NCBI GenBank assembly: GCA_019321725.1
Contig: CM033115.1
Span: 18,486,673 to 18,550,672, forward strand
From: Paulownia fortunei
Taxonomy: Eukaryota > Streptophyta > Magnoliopsida > Lamiales > Paulowniaceae
Direction: 5' to 3'
Length of the DNA stretch: 64,000 nucleotides
Positions 37,582 through 51,397 of this stretch are shown here, one piece after another (the first letter of the stretch is position 1; each line of letters starts with the position of its first letter). Made by a program: the position numbers and the translations under genes. The notes below the pieces were generated by a model. The model saw nothing but the letters and a program-made list of their open reading frames with translations. It did no database searches and was not told the origin of the DNA.

Positions 37582-39917
37582 CTTATTTGAGTTGATTCTA
37601 TTTTCCACTTGAATTTCTAGGTCACTCATCTAATTCCTTCATCGTATCATAATCATGCATGAATTGTCTTGATCCTTTATATATGTGCAGTAATGCTAGA
37701 TTCTATTATTTGACTCTTCATTGGTGTAGTAGTTATTTTATTATGTTGGAGAAATGGCTCACTCTTGATTGGTCCTTTGTTGCCATGACTCCTATTGCAA
37801 ACTGAATGAATGAAGTTTATCAATCTTGACTCTCATTGTAGATTTGCTTTGCAGTCTTTCAAGAGGTGTGTTGTCTATGCAAATGCATGCTTTGGCTGAT
37901 TCTGATCTTTTTGTATAATGTCTCTGTTTCTTTGCCTGCATTTTATATATAAACTGTACCCAAATGAAGTTTTCGTAGTTTAAGACTGAATTTGATAATG
38001 GCAGAACAGGTTCATACTTAAGTTGGTAAAAAGCATCAATTTTTCGTAGACACTCATAGTAGTACATTCTTGCTAATTTATTTTTCCCCTTATATGATGA
38101 CCTTGACACTTGACATAGATCTTGTCGGGTGGAGTTCATCATCATTCCACCGTTGGAATGAGCTCCCAAACGTAAAGATTACCACATATACTGCTAATTA
38201 ACATATGCCAGAACATCTTACAGTGTATTTGTTCTTAGCTTCGGTGTCTTCTGAAAAGTGCTAAATACCCACACATTGTTAATGAAGAGAAATCAAATAC
38301 GGCCAATCCTCAAGAGGAAGTTTCTTTGGAAGCCAAAGTTGCTAGAGGCAGAACCAGTGATACGGAAGGTGTGTTTTTGCATGAAATTATCAAGGTGGTG
38401 ATTATGGTCTCTTTTAGTGCAAATTCAAGATATTATGCTATTTTACTTGTACTATGTATTTTTTGTCTCTAACCAAGTTTTCTCAGATTAGGACTGATAA
38501 AGTGTTTGCTTTGTTTTGCAATCTACAATGAGAACCGAGATCATATACTTAGTTGAATTTGTAGCCATATGTCTGTGGCTCCCACTATTACTAGTCAAAG
38601 TTTTAGTTGCAAATTAATTAAGTAGATTGTTGTACTGCAAATAATGCACAGTTGGTCCAATTTAGTGAAGACCTTTGGTGCATGAGTTCACCACAACTAC
38701 CATACAACCTTGCTGTGAGACCAAGGGGCACTTGGCCAAAAAATTTACTTGTCGTGGCAAGTGTACAAGTAATATAAACATATATATACACGTGTGTGTG
38801 TGTGTGTGTAGAGAGAGAGAAACAAACAAAAAGAAAAACCTTTCTCTACTTATATATACTCAGAAGATCGCATGTGGTTATGAAAGAACTCATTCTGCCG
38901 TCATACATTGTTTTCTGAAAGAGCTGTATTCTTGTCACTTTAATTTTGAATCAGTTCAGTAGATTTTATGCTATATGACTACCTGTCTAATCAAATATGG
39001 ACATTGATCTCTGGACAATGTTAGATTGTAATTTTTGATGTGGCATTCAAATCAATGTTTGGTTTGAAAGTTTAGCGAAAGAAGAAAATATCATATGATT
39101 ACTGCTATTGAAAACCCCCTCAAAATTGAGACAGAACTTGGCCTTAGCAGTAATCATATGGACTGTAAATGCGCAATCTGCAAATTTAACCTTTACATGT
39201 GATGGATGAATGAGAGTGGAGCATCAGTTGATTAGGGAATAGGTGGTTAATATTTTGGCAATGCATAAATTAGATAATTGCTAAAATTTTCACCAAGAAA
39301 AAAAAATGACAAGAAAATACAACTCAGTCATTATGTGATTAATTTCAACAGTGAAAAGTACAATAATGTAGTATTACTGATTCCACACACCCAACAAGAA
39401 AATGTTTAACTTTCTTGAATAGATCACATTGGAGCACACACTGAGCATAGGTATTTAGTAGACAAAAAATAGTTCGAACAAACCCCATTTTGATTAATAT
39501 TTCCATTTATGTATTCTACCAGTTTCCTTCATCAAGCTGTGCAACAAAACTCTGAGCTAGTTGATGTATTCTGCACCTGTATCTACATCGCCTAATGCCA
39601 AATGTTTCAGAGTGGAATTCCTACGTTACCCATTGATGTTCACACCGGTCATCAGGTTGAAAGAAGGGGCACTTGGATTTTAATGTATATGCCCTATAAC
39701 TTGTCCACTTGGCCTGATTTGTGAAAGAAATGCATGTAGGAAGAATTATCTTGGTAGTGGCATCCATGCATTTGGATACCACCAGCAGCTTAAATTGAAA
39801 AGACTTTGTCTATTATATTGCTTAAAATTACTTATCTAATGTTGTCATTTTGTTTCTGGGAAGTTATTGATGTAGAAACTGATCTTGATCTCCTGAATAT
39901 GGAGTAGATTATGTCAT
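37582..39917. other. High-complexity region downstream of the TAF1C-like gene
   Basis: No gene is supported, but the base composition is closer to transcribed DNA than that of the AT-rich deserts. 38283-38370 (plus) reads as an exon-like stretch (NEEKSNTANPQEEVSLEAKV) ending before a possible donor GAAG|GTGTG. A GT/GA microsatellite lies at about 38792-38820. A 3' UTR, a non-coding transcript or gene remnants are all possible. Confidence 0.4.
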
Positions 39918-40270
39918 TCAGTGATCAGGGCATTTCTCCACCACCTCAACATTCGACAAGACCTTGTAGCGAGTCTTATTTTGGTTGCGAAGGTCGTGTG
40001 TGATAGAGTTTCTCCATCGAGGAAGTCCGCAGGTGGGGCTTAAAAAGTTGCCCCAGAAGATCTCAGCCTGACCTGCATTCCATCCCTCAAACGTTCTCAT
40101 TCTGTTGGCAGGATCACATTGGCATGGCCCAAAGACCTTTTTTCATGCTGAGACCTGGAAGAATTGGTATGCTTGAGGCTGTCAGGTCTGTGGTAAAACA
40201 GCTTTAAGTCGGATAAAGTGTTTTCCTTCAACAAATTCCGCCATTCAGAGCCCATTCTTTGCTGATCCAT
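39918..40270 (-). CDS. Possible small protein gene split by a one-base frame break
   Basis: Unrecognised. A minus-strand frame opens at ATG 40270 (MDQQRMGSEWRNLLKEN) and is open until it meets TGA just after 40105. A second frame continues from the A6 run (T6 on plus at 40138-40143) as KVFGPCQCDPANRMRTFEGW and ends with KVLSNVEVVEKCPDH at stop 39918. One added base in the run would fuse them into about 117 residues rich in Trp, Arg and Asn, with no obvious signal peptide or membrane segment. The protein-like look of both halves and the position of the break in a homopolymer are the only evidence. It could equally be two chance frames or an exon of a larger gene. Confidence 0.3.
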
Positions 40271-42296
40271 CGTGGTCTTGACTGATGGTTACGCAACCTT
40301 CCCCAGCTACCAGGTATTTGTACTTGTGGCTGATGAGCTGGACTGATTTTGCACTTAGGAAAAGATCCATTTGGTGATTTTGAATTCAGTGAATCTTTTT
40401 TACAATTAGAATGATGAGAAATGGAGAAAAGAATTGATCAACTGGTGATGTATGGCAAATGTGTTAATTCCTATTTCAGTCCAAAACCAAAAAAGAGTCC
40501 ATCAAAATAGGACACGATTACCAAGAATGATATGTATTACATGTTTGAATTCTTGTAATATAATGCATTATTTGTAATCAATCAATGCAGAAGGAAGGCT
40601 ATCTGATGAAACAATCAGAATTCTATGTATGATGGTTACATACTCTGCTGTTAGCACAATAGTTTAGAGGGGAAATAAAGGTCTGGAATAAGGTTCAAGG
40701 CCAGATTACTAGAAGAAGTCAGGTATGCACAGGATTTTGACTATGAAGGCCAAGATCTGTGGAAGGACAATCTTTGATGAGCAGGCATTTATCAAAATGT
40801 TTTATCCAATTCAGTTTCCATTCTCTATATTTATCCTGGCTATATTTCCTGTTGGTTTAACGGATACTGATATAAATAACCAGAATTAACCGGCTCTCTG
40901 CTCGACTGTGACTGGAACCCACTTGAAATAAGTAAGGATAGTATCAGAAAAGGTTGGATTTTTATGAGCTTTTGCAGTCTGGGTTTTTGCTTAATGCCCT
41001 ATCGAGTTGTCCTACTTCACCTATGTGTTATAATTCAATGTTTCACTACCTGATACAGCTTGCTTTTTCTTGTTTCTTTTGTCTTGGGGGCCTTATTCAT
41101 TTTCCATTTCCCTTTGTTTGAGGAACGACCTTTCTTTTGGGCTGTTTGTTTTGTGGAAAGATAGCTGCAGTAGTTCTTCCTCGAAGATTGAACTTTATGT
41201 ATTAGTTTAAGGTTTTTATGTTCCTTCTTGTTGTAATACTTTGCTTTTGAACTGATAATTGTATGCATGTGTTGTAGTAAAATCATGGCGAGGGATTTAA
41301 GGGACTTGTTTGTGTGTCTGCCCGGAGACGATACAGTAAAATGCAAGAAAAGTGAAATAAGAATACCAACAAAATATTGAAGGAAATTTAAGAAATTACA
41401 AGTTAAAGATGTGGGACTGCAAATGGTTCTAACTATATTCTCCCTTTTTTAAAAACAAAGAACAAGAATGTATTTGAATTTCAACCGTCTCATTTAAAAG
41501 TTTAATTTAAGTTGTGAAAAATCAAAACTTCCAAAATAATAAAAACTATGCTAGCTAGATTTTTAATACTGGAGTGACTTGGTCAATAGTCCCATCTTTG
41601 CCTAAAGGAAAAGGAGCAAATTCCGAGCACCAAGAAAAGAAGAAACAAACAAGTTATTTGAAGTGAACCAATCTAATTTTTTTCCTGTTCTTTGATAATT
41701 AATTGACCATACTTATTTGCTTTTTTAAAAGTAAAATTCAAACCTCGTCTTAATTGGATTTTGCAATAAAATTGTTTCACTCCAATATAACAATATATAT
41801 ATATATATGTATTTCTATTAGTTTAGATTTTTGAGTTAGATGAACTCAAATCAATCTCATGAATGTGTAATTGTAGAAAGAAACTACGAATTCACTGTTG
41901 CTGTAGTTAATTTTTGTTCAAGTTCAGCCAAATTGAGTACGGGCTAAAATTTTCTATACATAGACATACTGAAGAAAAAAAAAATGAATGATAGGAGCAC
42001 ATAAATTTTTTGAGTCTCTCACTTTGCTTATGAATGAAACTTCTACAAAACAAACCGATCAAACAGCTTTATAATTCTGTTAATAACTTGAAGAAGATTC
42101 CATATTTTGTAGAAATTTAGACAGCTATCTTCTCAGGCATGCACAAGATCAAAAAATGAACATATGATTACAAAAATGTGTATCATCTCTATGGTGCATC
42201 ACTTTTTTTCCACAACACACTGAAGGAATTACATGTACAGGGTTACTTCAAAGAGGACAGGAGTCACAGTTGAGCTCAAAAAGGAGCTGCCAAAGA
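40271..42296. other. Intergenic DNA and probable 3' UTR of the DUF3054 gene
   Basis: No gene is supported. The segment just below 42297 should be the 3' UTR of the minus-strand DUF3054 gene. A 103-codon frame at 41035-41346 (minus) is Lys/Ser/Thr-rich and low in complexity; it is not called. A short AT run lies near 41792-41810. Confidence 0.4.
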
Positions 42297-44484
42297 TCAC
42301 CACCTTCTCACCAACGATGTAAGCAACTGCAACAAATTCAAATGTGATTTAGGAAACATCGGCTGAAATAAGGTTTGAGGGTCATAGCAATTCTATATTA
42401 CAAATCAACTTGTTATTTTTTCAGTAGGACCATAGATTTTCACATTGTGGAAGAAATAAGATCAAGCATTTAGACTCGGGAACAATTTTGACTGAAGACA
42501 ATAGATTTTCACATTGCGGTAAGAATTAAGATACTAGCAATTTAAGTCAACAACAATTCTGTCCAAAAATTATGAGTTTCGTGTTGTCAAAGAGTAAAAG
42601 ACAGTTCAAAGTTACAAACTGATGAGGGTTGGTATTGAGACACCACCATGCAATGTCTCACAACCAACTACACGATAATTGAAAAGACAAGTAAATCTAA
42701 GACTGAAACAGCTTCCACTCAACATGAGTTCAAATAGTTCATGAGGACTCATAAAATGAAGCATCAAAATTAACAGAAGACCTGAAGGTTAAAGGATTTT
42801 ACTGCGTCATTAAGTTGGTCACTGGAAGCAGAAAAAAACACACCTCAAAGAGTTCAAAAGGGCTGCCGCGCTTGTAGTCATCATTCTTCTTGCCCTTATC
42901 AGTGGGAAAAATGCTGAACACTAGTGCTCTCCATCCAATAAGTAGTACAGCAGTGCTGCCCATTGTAACTAAGATGAAATTGGTTGGTGGTGTGTGTCCA
43001 ATTGTTACAGCCCTTATGATTAATCCCAGCTGCAATAAGGAGCAATAGTTGAAGCTCATACAGGACTAAATATTAACAAACATGAGAAGATCACACAAAA
43101 ATACTGCTACTCATCATCTAAATTATTATAGTTGGCAGTTTGTTTTGCCAAAAAGAAGACAAAATCTGTATATAAAACACTATATCCATCCAACCAGAAG
43201 TTGACCGTTCTTATATGATCTTGAAAAACACCACCATTTAATGAACACTGGAAAAATCAAACATTATTACAGCATCCGAAATTCGAAAAAGAAATGATCT
43301 TTCCTTTCTACTCATATGCATTTACAGTTCTGTTCTAATTATGCATCAACTAAAATGCAGAGACTCCATAGACAAGCACTGCTGCATCCTCTGATTTGAT
43401 TACATATCAACCAACATATAAAACTTGAATGTGAATTTATATTTCCATCAAATTCATCCCACCAAAACCCCTCAAAAACTTCTAGTCATTCACTCACTAT
43501 CTAGTATCATTGGCAATCCATGAAAGATGAGGAGCTTGCTGTCATATGCCTTACAAGAAGAAGGTAGAAATTTAATTGATTCACTTTTTTTGTCTAGAGG
43601 AAAAGAAATGAAAAACAGAAAGAAAGAACTAGAAAACACAAGAGCACGTGAAGAGTAAAAGTAGAGTTACCGGAATACCCAAAGACCAGGACTTGGCGGC
43701 AGCAGTAACAGCGCTCCACAGGCCGTTCTTTCCTCGGCCGTCCTCTCCATATCCACCAAGAAAATATGCGCTCAAAAACCACCCTATCACCCCAAAAGAG
43801 CAAAGATAACCAAATTTTAACACATTTTCTCAGTCGACTAATATAGCATAAACCTAAAAAAAAAGTTGAAAATGGTTAATGACAGCGACTATATTGTCAT
43901 TGAGATTTTTTCATCTAAGAAGTAAAAATGAGATACCAGCAATAAAAGGGTCAGCAGTTTTGAAGGTTTCGAGGTCGAAAACGGAGAATCCATGACTAAG
44001 CCTTCCTATTGCAGAGAACAAAAGCAACGCTGCCACATCGCCGCCAGCTAGCACAGCCACAAGACTGCAATTTCAATACAATTTTAATAAAAGAAACAGA
44101 AAAAAAAAAAACAGAAAAATAACACGAAAAACCACATACATACCCCCATTTAGCGAGAAGCGAAGTAGAGTTGGGCTTCTCGAACTGAATAACGCCTTCA
44201 AGGGGGACATTTTCTTGGCCCACAAAAGCGATAGAGTTAGAGCCCTCGTCGTCAGGAGGCACGGTGGTCGAGGAGGAGGAAGTGGTGGTTTTGGTGGCAG
44301 CACCGCCGGAAGAGTCGGCGGCGTTAGCGAGAGTGAGAGGTTTAAGGTGGCGGGAGATAGAGACATTGGGGCGGCGTTTGGAGAAGAGAGGTGGGACTGG
44401 GTGGGCGAATTTGAGGGAGCAGTGGTGGGTGGAGGAGAGAAACGCTCCTCCGCCAGCGGCAGCTTGGCTTAGCAGAGGCACCAT
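42297..44484 (-). CDS. Plastid DUF3054 membrane protein, 5 exons
   Basis: Predicted 265-residue protein of the DUF3054 family, found in bacteria and plant plastids; its biochemical role is unknown to me. Exons in transcript order: 44484-44144, 44064-43937, 43783-43671, 43029-42844, 42326-42297, all with GT..AG borders and a continuous frame to TGA. Residues 1-70 are rich in Ser, Ala, Pro and basic residues with few acidic ones (MVPLLSQAAAGGGAFLSS), as expected of a chloroplast transit peptide. Hydrophobic segments follow: LVAVLAGGDVAALLLFSAIG (about 114-133), WFLSAYFLGGYGED (about 158-171) and FILVTMGSTAVLLIGWRALV (about 209-228). They suggest an integral plastid membrane protein. The end LLTSLVRRW comes from a 30-nt last exon after a roughly 0.5-kb intron. 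The start MVPLL was preferred over an in-frame ATG at 44598 that would put odd sequence before the transit peptide. Confidence 0.9.
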
Positions 44485-47400
44485 TGGATTTTTGTAAAAA
44501 TGAAAACGAAATTGTGGCCAGCAGACATATGTTTTTCGGAATTTCCAAAAACCTGTAATTTTTTTTAATAATGTAAATATTGAGAATATAATTTTCAAAA
44601 CAATTTCATATGTATAATTTCAAAATATTTTTGGTAAATTTATGAACTCTCGGTTGTGATTAACAAATTCCCAAAACAGCATTTTCAGTAACTAAATCTC
44701 AAATTCAACTTCAAAATACTTAAAATGGAATTCGTGTTTGTGGAAATCATCAAGAATTCGTGGATTGTAAAATAACCAAAAGTTTTGAACAATTATTAGG
44801 CTGCCAATTGAGTTATGCTCACCCAAAACTCGGTCTGTAATTCTGTAAATGAATATTATTAGGATTAAGAAAAAAATATTATTGTCAAGAGACTATTTAT
44901 TAATTGAATAAATAAATAGTTTATTAATTTTATTAGTAGATGAACAACTTATTAACTTATGAAATATTTTATATTTTAATTATTTTTATATATGTAACTT
45001 TTCTTTCTTTTACCAGTTATAATAAGAAAGATAATAGTATATAATCAAAAATTAATATTTGGATGACACTTGTGATTTAAGATGTTTATTGTTGTAATTT
45101 TGCATAAGTATTTTATAAATATTATTTTAGATAATTTTTGTATTTCTTGATATATTTTTCAGATCACTGATTGAAAAGATTAACCAAAATTAAAAAAGAA
45201 AGCAAAAAAATCTATAAAGAAAATAAAAAAAATATTTTTCTAACATATTTCCCATTTTTTTTTTAGCAAACTTCAATATTTTGGTTATAAGTTTTGCTAC
45301 AAATGTTTGAATTATACAATTTTTTATGTTATGCGAACTAAAAACAAGAATTACAATTTTTGAAAATCAGTTGATTTGAAGGAGTAAAATTTGTAGTAAT
45401 ATTATGAATTCTATATACTTTTTTTAATTATTAATTTATATATTTATTGGGCCCTAAAAATTTTGAAAAATAAAAATTATCCTATATATTTTAGCAAGAA
45501 TATTAATTTAATACTTTAACCAGAGTCAAGATCGAAAGCTTTTTTTATTTAAGCGATGTTACTAATTTATCAAGGTTTTACTGTAAATTGAATCTGGCTA
45601 ATGTGAGCAAAGTTGAGTTTTCATATTTAAATTGAGTTGAATGAATTTGTGAGTTAAGTTTGAGTTATATTGAGTTTTGTATACCAAATCCAATAATTAA
45701 AATCATCTCATGTAATTATATAATGTCATTTAATTTAATAATTTTAAAAATTAACTGCAGTAAGATTTATAGTACAATGTAAAATTTTAATGTATTGACT
45801 TTTGAATTAATAATTTTTTTTAATGTTTTATATTATGAATTACAAACTTAGAATTCATCTATTTTTATTAGCAAAAACTTTTATCTAGTCAATTATGCAA
45901 ATTTATTAGCTCTCCTACGTGAATGGTAACATGTTACTCGGAAACCCCCATTTGAACGTCTCATTTCGAATGAGAGGAGAATCGAAAATGGGAGTTTTAA
46001 AAAAATGTAGGTTTTTTAAAATGCATTACTCAAATTTATTGTATGATTAGTGATAGAGTATTTTTGGACAAAATATTACTATTTTATAGAATAAAAAATT
46101 ATTTGTGAACATCTTTAAAAAAATAAAATTAGAGCATTCAACTTAGAACATAGTACTTTTTCTTCAAATTATGTTGCATGCAATTGTTATTCCAATTATT
46201 TACATGTACTAATTAATGTGTAAATATAATGTATTTTAGTCTTAAACTCTTAATTCCTTCAAATTATTGTACTAGTGTATTTTTCATATTAGGAATTTTC
46301 GAAAATGATTTGTAATATCACATATACGAATTTTTTTCCCCATATATTTTTACTACCTACTTTCCTTGGCTCATTATTCAATAATCTATACAATTATGCA
46401 TCTTAATAATCCTTTTTACATTAAGTAATTCAAACATCCTTTATTTTAATTTAAATGTGCATAAAAATTTAAAAACCATTCATAAAACTTGCAATAATTT
46501 TTATGATCATGCCTTACTCGTGGATCTAGATATATACAGATAAGCCCAAATACAGGTCAGAAGGCTTCATTTGTCCAGCCCTTCTACTAATGGGCCTAAG
46601 GATTCTGGGCTGCCCACCAAATAACAAATAATGAAATTTTGAGCCCGAGTTCTCTATTTTGCAAATATGTCCATCACCATACTAGTTATTAATTTTAATA
46701 TTTTTTTTTAAATTTTAATATGTTTTTTTAAATTTGAAGATTTTTTTTCATTTCAATAGATATTTTATTTCTTTTTATGTTTATCATATTCAAATATATT
46801 TTTAAGTCCGTGCCATTTTGGATTATCCATGCTACTGGAATAGACTAATACTAATTCAAATTTACGGATATTTATTGGAATCGATTCAACGATTTCCCCG
46901 ATGTCTTAAATCAATTATCTAGAAGTCATATTTAAATTCAATTGTAAAGTACTGATAAATAAAATAAAATTATTTCTCAACATTTTTGGTCACCTCCATA
47001 TGCAAGTAATGAGTCCATGGCCCAACTTACTTTAAATTTCGTAAACTTTAAGGTCCAAACATTTATGAATGTTCAGCTTAAATATATTCTTAAAAAAATC
47101 ATTGATGTACTTAAAGTGACAAAAAAAAAAGAATTCAAATATTTACTCAAAAACTCTTGATAATATGATATTTTGCAGTGAATAAAAAAAAATAAAAATA
47201 AAAAACTTAGGTTAGGATGAAAATCCATGTGCAAAACCAATAAAAATGATTATGTCACACCTCGAGACAATTTACACGAAGATTTAACTTAATTATCTAA
47301 ATAATTTCTTGGGGGTGGGTAAGATAAGTTTTGTCCCTGAGCTCGTGCAGGGAGACTCAATCCCAAGATCTCCTCACATGCCGTAAACGAAATTCATTAG

Positions 47401-47689
47401 TATAATAATCCTCTCCTCTACTGCGTGCGAATATTCGATAATTGCATCTAAATAATAATTAAATGTTTCATAGATATGGGAACATATGAATCCCCAATAA
47501 TCATTTATCTAATCAATCCTGTTCGATTTATTAATCCATATGCATGTGACATAGGCTTTGAATAACTCGGGGTGTTGGGTTTGAAGACCCATGAAAACCA
47601 GTGTGCGCGCAATTATCCCAATACCGATAGAGATGTTTGGTTGATTTTTCATGGCCATTCAGAATTACAGGTTTATTTTGATAGGATAC

Positions 47690-47825
47690 AGATTTTTAGA
47701 ATAAAAGTTTTTGAATATTATCGTAAAAAATAATGATTAAAAATTAATGATATCATATTATTACTTTAAATTAAAAGATATTTTTTTAAAAATATGTTAT
47801 TTTAAGAAATAGAACCTTATTCTTA
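47690..47825. repeat. Dispersed AT-rich repeat, copy 2
   Basis: Contains ATGATATCATATTATTACTT and flanks that resemble 13083-13255 in the same orientation. It is probably a relic of a small transposon. By-eye similarity only. Confidence 0.3.
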
Positions 47826-48905
47826 TAACATAAAAAAGAAAAGAAAATAGAGACAATAAGCTTGACACAAAAGGAGTACAATTTATATTTTCGAGACTAT
47901 GAAGAAGTCCAAGTTGAATGTTCAACTTAACATGATAACCAAGTTCGAAGATGAACTAAATGTCGTCTCGTATATTTACAGAATGCTTATTTTTCATTTT
48001 GAAAAATCTTTATTTTTTTTGTGTGTGTACATTTCGTTGCATGAAACTTATAACTAAAATGAAGTTCAAAACAAACAAAAATAAAGTGCTAAAATCAACA
48101 CCCTATTCATAAATCGAGCTTAAACGATTATTTTTAGCCAAAAAAAAAAAGATGTTTAACACATCTACACTACACATATGAAGTGTTCAAAGTACAAAAA
48201 AACAAAAGCATATAACCAGTCAAGATCGATACCTAATGATATATATAATTAAGGGTAGAAGCATCTAACTTTGATTATTCTAATAGAGTTTGAAGCCTAT
48301 GGTTCTTTTCCAATCTCACTTTGCATGACTAAGCTTTTGTCATCTATAGGTCGCCAAGCCAACAACCTTGATAATAAACTTATCAAAAGTTAGAATCCCA
48401 TCTTCCAAGGCATTGCCACTAATTAATTACATTTTTTCACTAACAAGAATTTTATTTTATTTTTTAAATTTATTAAACCTAGGGTTTTGGGCTTGTAAAT
48501 TACTAAGGGATTGCTTGTTGAAGCCATGAGTGGTGCCCAATTTCCAATCTATTAAACTATTCAGTAACAAATCTTTGGAATTTGATCTAAAGGGGTCAAC
48601 CTTATCAGCCTCATTCTCCAGGCCTCATTTAATCCAGGTTAGCCTTGGAACTATATTTTATTGTTAATGAGAAAAAATAAAATAAAAATGGGAAGACCAA
48701 TTTTCTTGTGGTCACGTGCCATGTGCGGGGTGAGACGTCAGGATTCAATTCAAGAAACATATGCTTAAATGCAATTTGTCAATGGACAGCGCCAAACATA
48801 CATAAGATTTTTGCCCTCAAATATCTGGACCACAGGCTTTTCATCTTTAAATTTGAGAAAGAAGTGGTAAATTTCACTACCACATGCTACTGTTTGAAGA
48901 ACTTT

Positions 48906-48969
48906 CCCCCCACCCCACCCCCAGGGTGGTGGGGGGTGGGGGGATGGGGGTGTGGGTGTGGGTGTGGGT
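48906..48969. repeat. C-rich/G-rich hairpin followed by GTGTGG repeats
   Basis: A C-rich block (48906-48922) is followed almost at once by G-rich sequence (48924-48950) able to pair with it, then by a GGTGTG-type repeat to 48969. The G strand has many runs of three to six G, so G-quadruplex formation is possible on the plus strand and cruciform formation in duplex DNA. The surroundings are not GC-rich, which makes the block conspicuous. Confidence 0.75.
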
Positions 48970-50079
48970 AAACAAGCTTTTGAGAATGGAAGAGAAAGAT
49001 GCTGCAATTTGGGAGTAGAGCTCAAAGTTGGCCAATTGGCTTTATAGAATGTGATGCAAGTGGTCTCTTTGAAATTACAAGTGACATGATGTGAATCTTT
49101 ACATTCTTGCTCTATAATAGACCCGCAGTAAATAGAATCATGCTATAAGACTAGGGGGTATATGTCTAAACGCAGCCATATTTGTGGGTTTACATATAAA
49201 ACCCAATTTGTTGAGGGGATCTGCAACCAAAAAATACAAACAATTTTTTTTAAAGGAATTTACTTGACTGAGTGTTATCTTAAGTTAATTATTGATTATG
49301 AGTTAAATTATATATTGCGTTTGGAGCAAATTCTTTCCATGTTTAATATTGACTAAAAAGTACAAAAATAGCAATTAAAATGCACTAAACCCTTTGAACA
49401 TGATCATAATATTTCTGATCGAATGTCTGATTTGAGTTCCATTTTTTAATTTGGGCAAGCAAAAACCAACTCAACATTCATTTCTATTAAAAAGAAAATC
49501 TAAACACAACCCACAGCTTGAAAAATTCTTGCTCAACCCAGGTATGGATGAAAAAAAATTATCATTATGATTTGTGAGAAGATTTTTTTTATAATTATAT
49601 ATGTATCATTAATTATCAAATATGGACGAATGTCACTATTTAATTTATAAAAATTTATTATTATAATAAAATAATTATTTTGTAGGGATAACTTTATTCA
49701 TGTCATTAAATATTTAATATCACTATTATTGTTTTTCTGATAGTATAATTATATGGCAAGGTAATATCATTTATCTTGTGATTGATTGTGTGCACCAAAC
49801 TTATAACAGTTATAATTCACTCGTGTCGTAATTAATTTGGATGTAAACTAGAATTCCCGGGCGCATCAGTAGTCAAAGAGAAGGCCTTATCAACTATAAA
49901 TATTTACATATATATATATAGGTGAACAAAAACCAAAGAGATAGCATTGCATGAGGCATATTTGATATAATATATAAAAATGAATGAAAAGAGATAGTAC
50001 TTAATAGCAACCCTAGAGAAGCTTGGAAATGTGGAACCTAATTACTAAATACTAATAAAGACACCCAACAACAGGCATG

Positions 50080-50081
50080 CA

Positions 50082-50133
<52 letters not shown>

Positions 50134-50135
50134 AT
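50080..50135. repeat. Compound CT/AT microsatellite
   Basis: About ten CT units are followed by about 17 AT/TA units with one interruption. A second AT run lies at 50591-50614. Confidence 0.9.
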
Positions 50136-51059
50136 GTGTGTAATTTCGTTTTGACCAAGAGAAAAAAGTCACAAATGATCAATCTGATAAGACATGCCTT
50201 TGGGATTACACATTTGTTTAGGCAGAAAGAAAAGAAATTTTTTCTCTTGTTTATTAAATTATGCTCCAGCATCGATACCCGTAGGTTTATGATGTTCTTC
50301 TTTGGACACAAATAAATAACTTCACTATTTTCCGTGCAAGGGCATATATATGTATATATATATACACACACACTAGTTTTATAAAGGGGTTTTATTAATT
50401 ATGTAGTGTATGGTTTCCCAATGCAAGTATGGTTTTCCATTGCTGCCTTGGAAAACTCCCATCATCAACAGTAATGTTTTTCCTCAAATGATGCCCCAAT
50501 TTATGTCTTCTGCACTGCCATCTGCTCTGCGGTTTTCTTTGTGTCGACTAAGATTTTGGAGCACTCCTACATAAATACTTTTGTGAACTAAATATATATA
50601 TATATATATATATAGTTGATAAAAAGATACAATAATATAAGTAATCAGGTTCTTTCCAAAAAAATTAAAGGTACACTGCGCTTGGATCTAAATTTGTAAG
50701 TTGCGAATTCATAATATTTTACTTACTTGAATAATTTTAAGTTATTATAAAAAATTTAATATATAATAAGTATTTTAAGATATTTTTTAATTCATTGTAA
50801 CATATTAAAAATTGAGTGACTTGCTTTGCTCACTAGCAGAGCATCGTGACAAATTCGTCCAGTTTGTTGAGGCGCCTCCAAACGACTCTGGAGTTGCGAA
50901 TCTCTCAATCCATTTTTTTTTTCTTCCTCCTCCAACGATGGTTCAAAAATATTAGAATATTTATTTGAAATCATGAATTTAAACTAATCATTCCGACTTA
51001 TTCTTCATTTTCAAACGCTAAAGAAAGTAAATCAAAAAAATTGAAGCACTATTTGAGCC

Positions 51060-51397
51060 GGTTTGGTTTTATTTTCATGTTTTTAATATTTTTAAGGTTG
51101 AAATTATTTTTATTAAATTTTTATATAAAAATAAAAATATATTTTGATTAGTTATGTTTATATGTTGATTATATAAATTTAAAAATAAAAATGCATTTAT
51201 ATTGTGGTATTTTTGTATGAAAAAAGACAAAATGTTAATAGTTCTAAAAAGGTATTTGATAGATATATTTTTATTTTAAAATTTAATCAAATAAAGAATA
51301 TTCTTGATAAAAATAAGTAAGATAGGTACATTTTTAAAGTTTTAAATAATAAAAATTTTAAAAAAAAAATCTTTTTGAGAATTGAAAATAAACGACC
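51060..51397. mobile_element. Small TIR element (MITE), copy B
   Basis: The left end GGTTTGGTTTTATTTTCATG and the inverted right end GGTCGTTTATTTTCAATTC form imperfect terminal repeats. The 338-bp interior resembles copy A at 19851-20183 in order and orientation. It has no coding capacity. Confidence 0.5.

Noticed and set aside
44215..44497. Plus-strand Gly/Arg/Glu-rich frames of 77-85 codons
   Set aside because: They are the antisense of the Ser/Pro/Thr-rich transit-peptide exon of the DUF3054 gene.
50430..50470. Small hairpin GGTTTTCC / GGAAAAC
   Set aside because: The stem is about seven pairs, far too short for a microRNA precursor.
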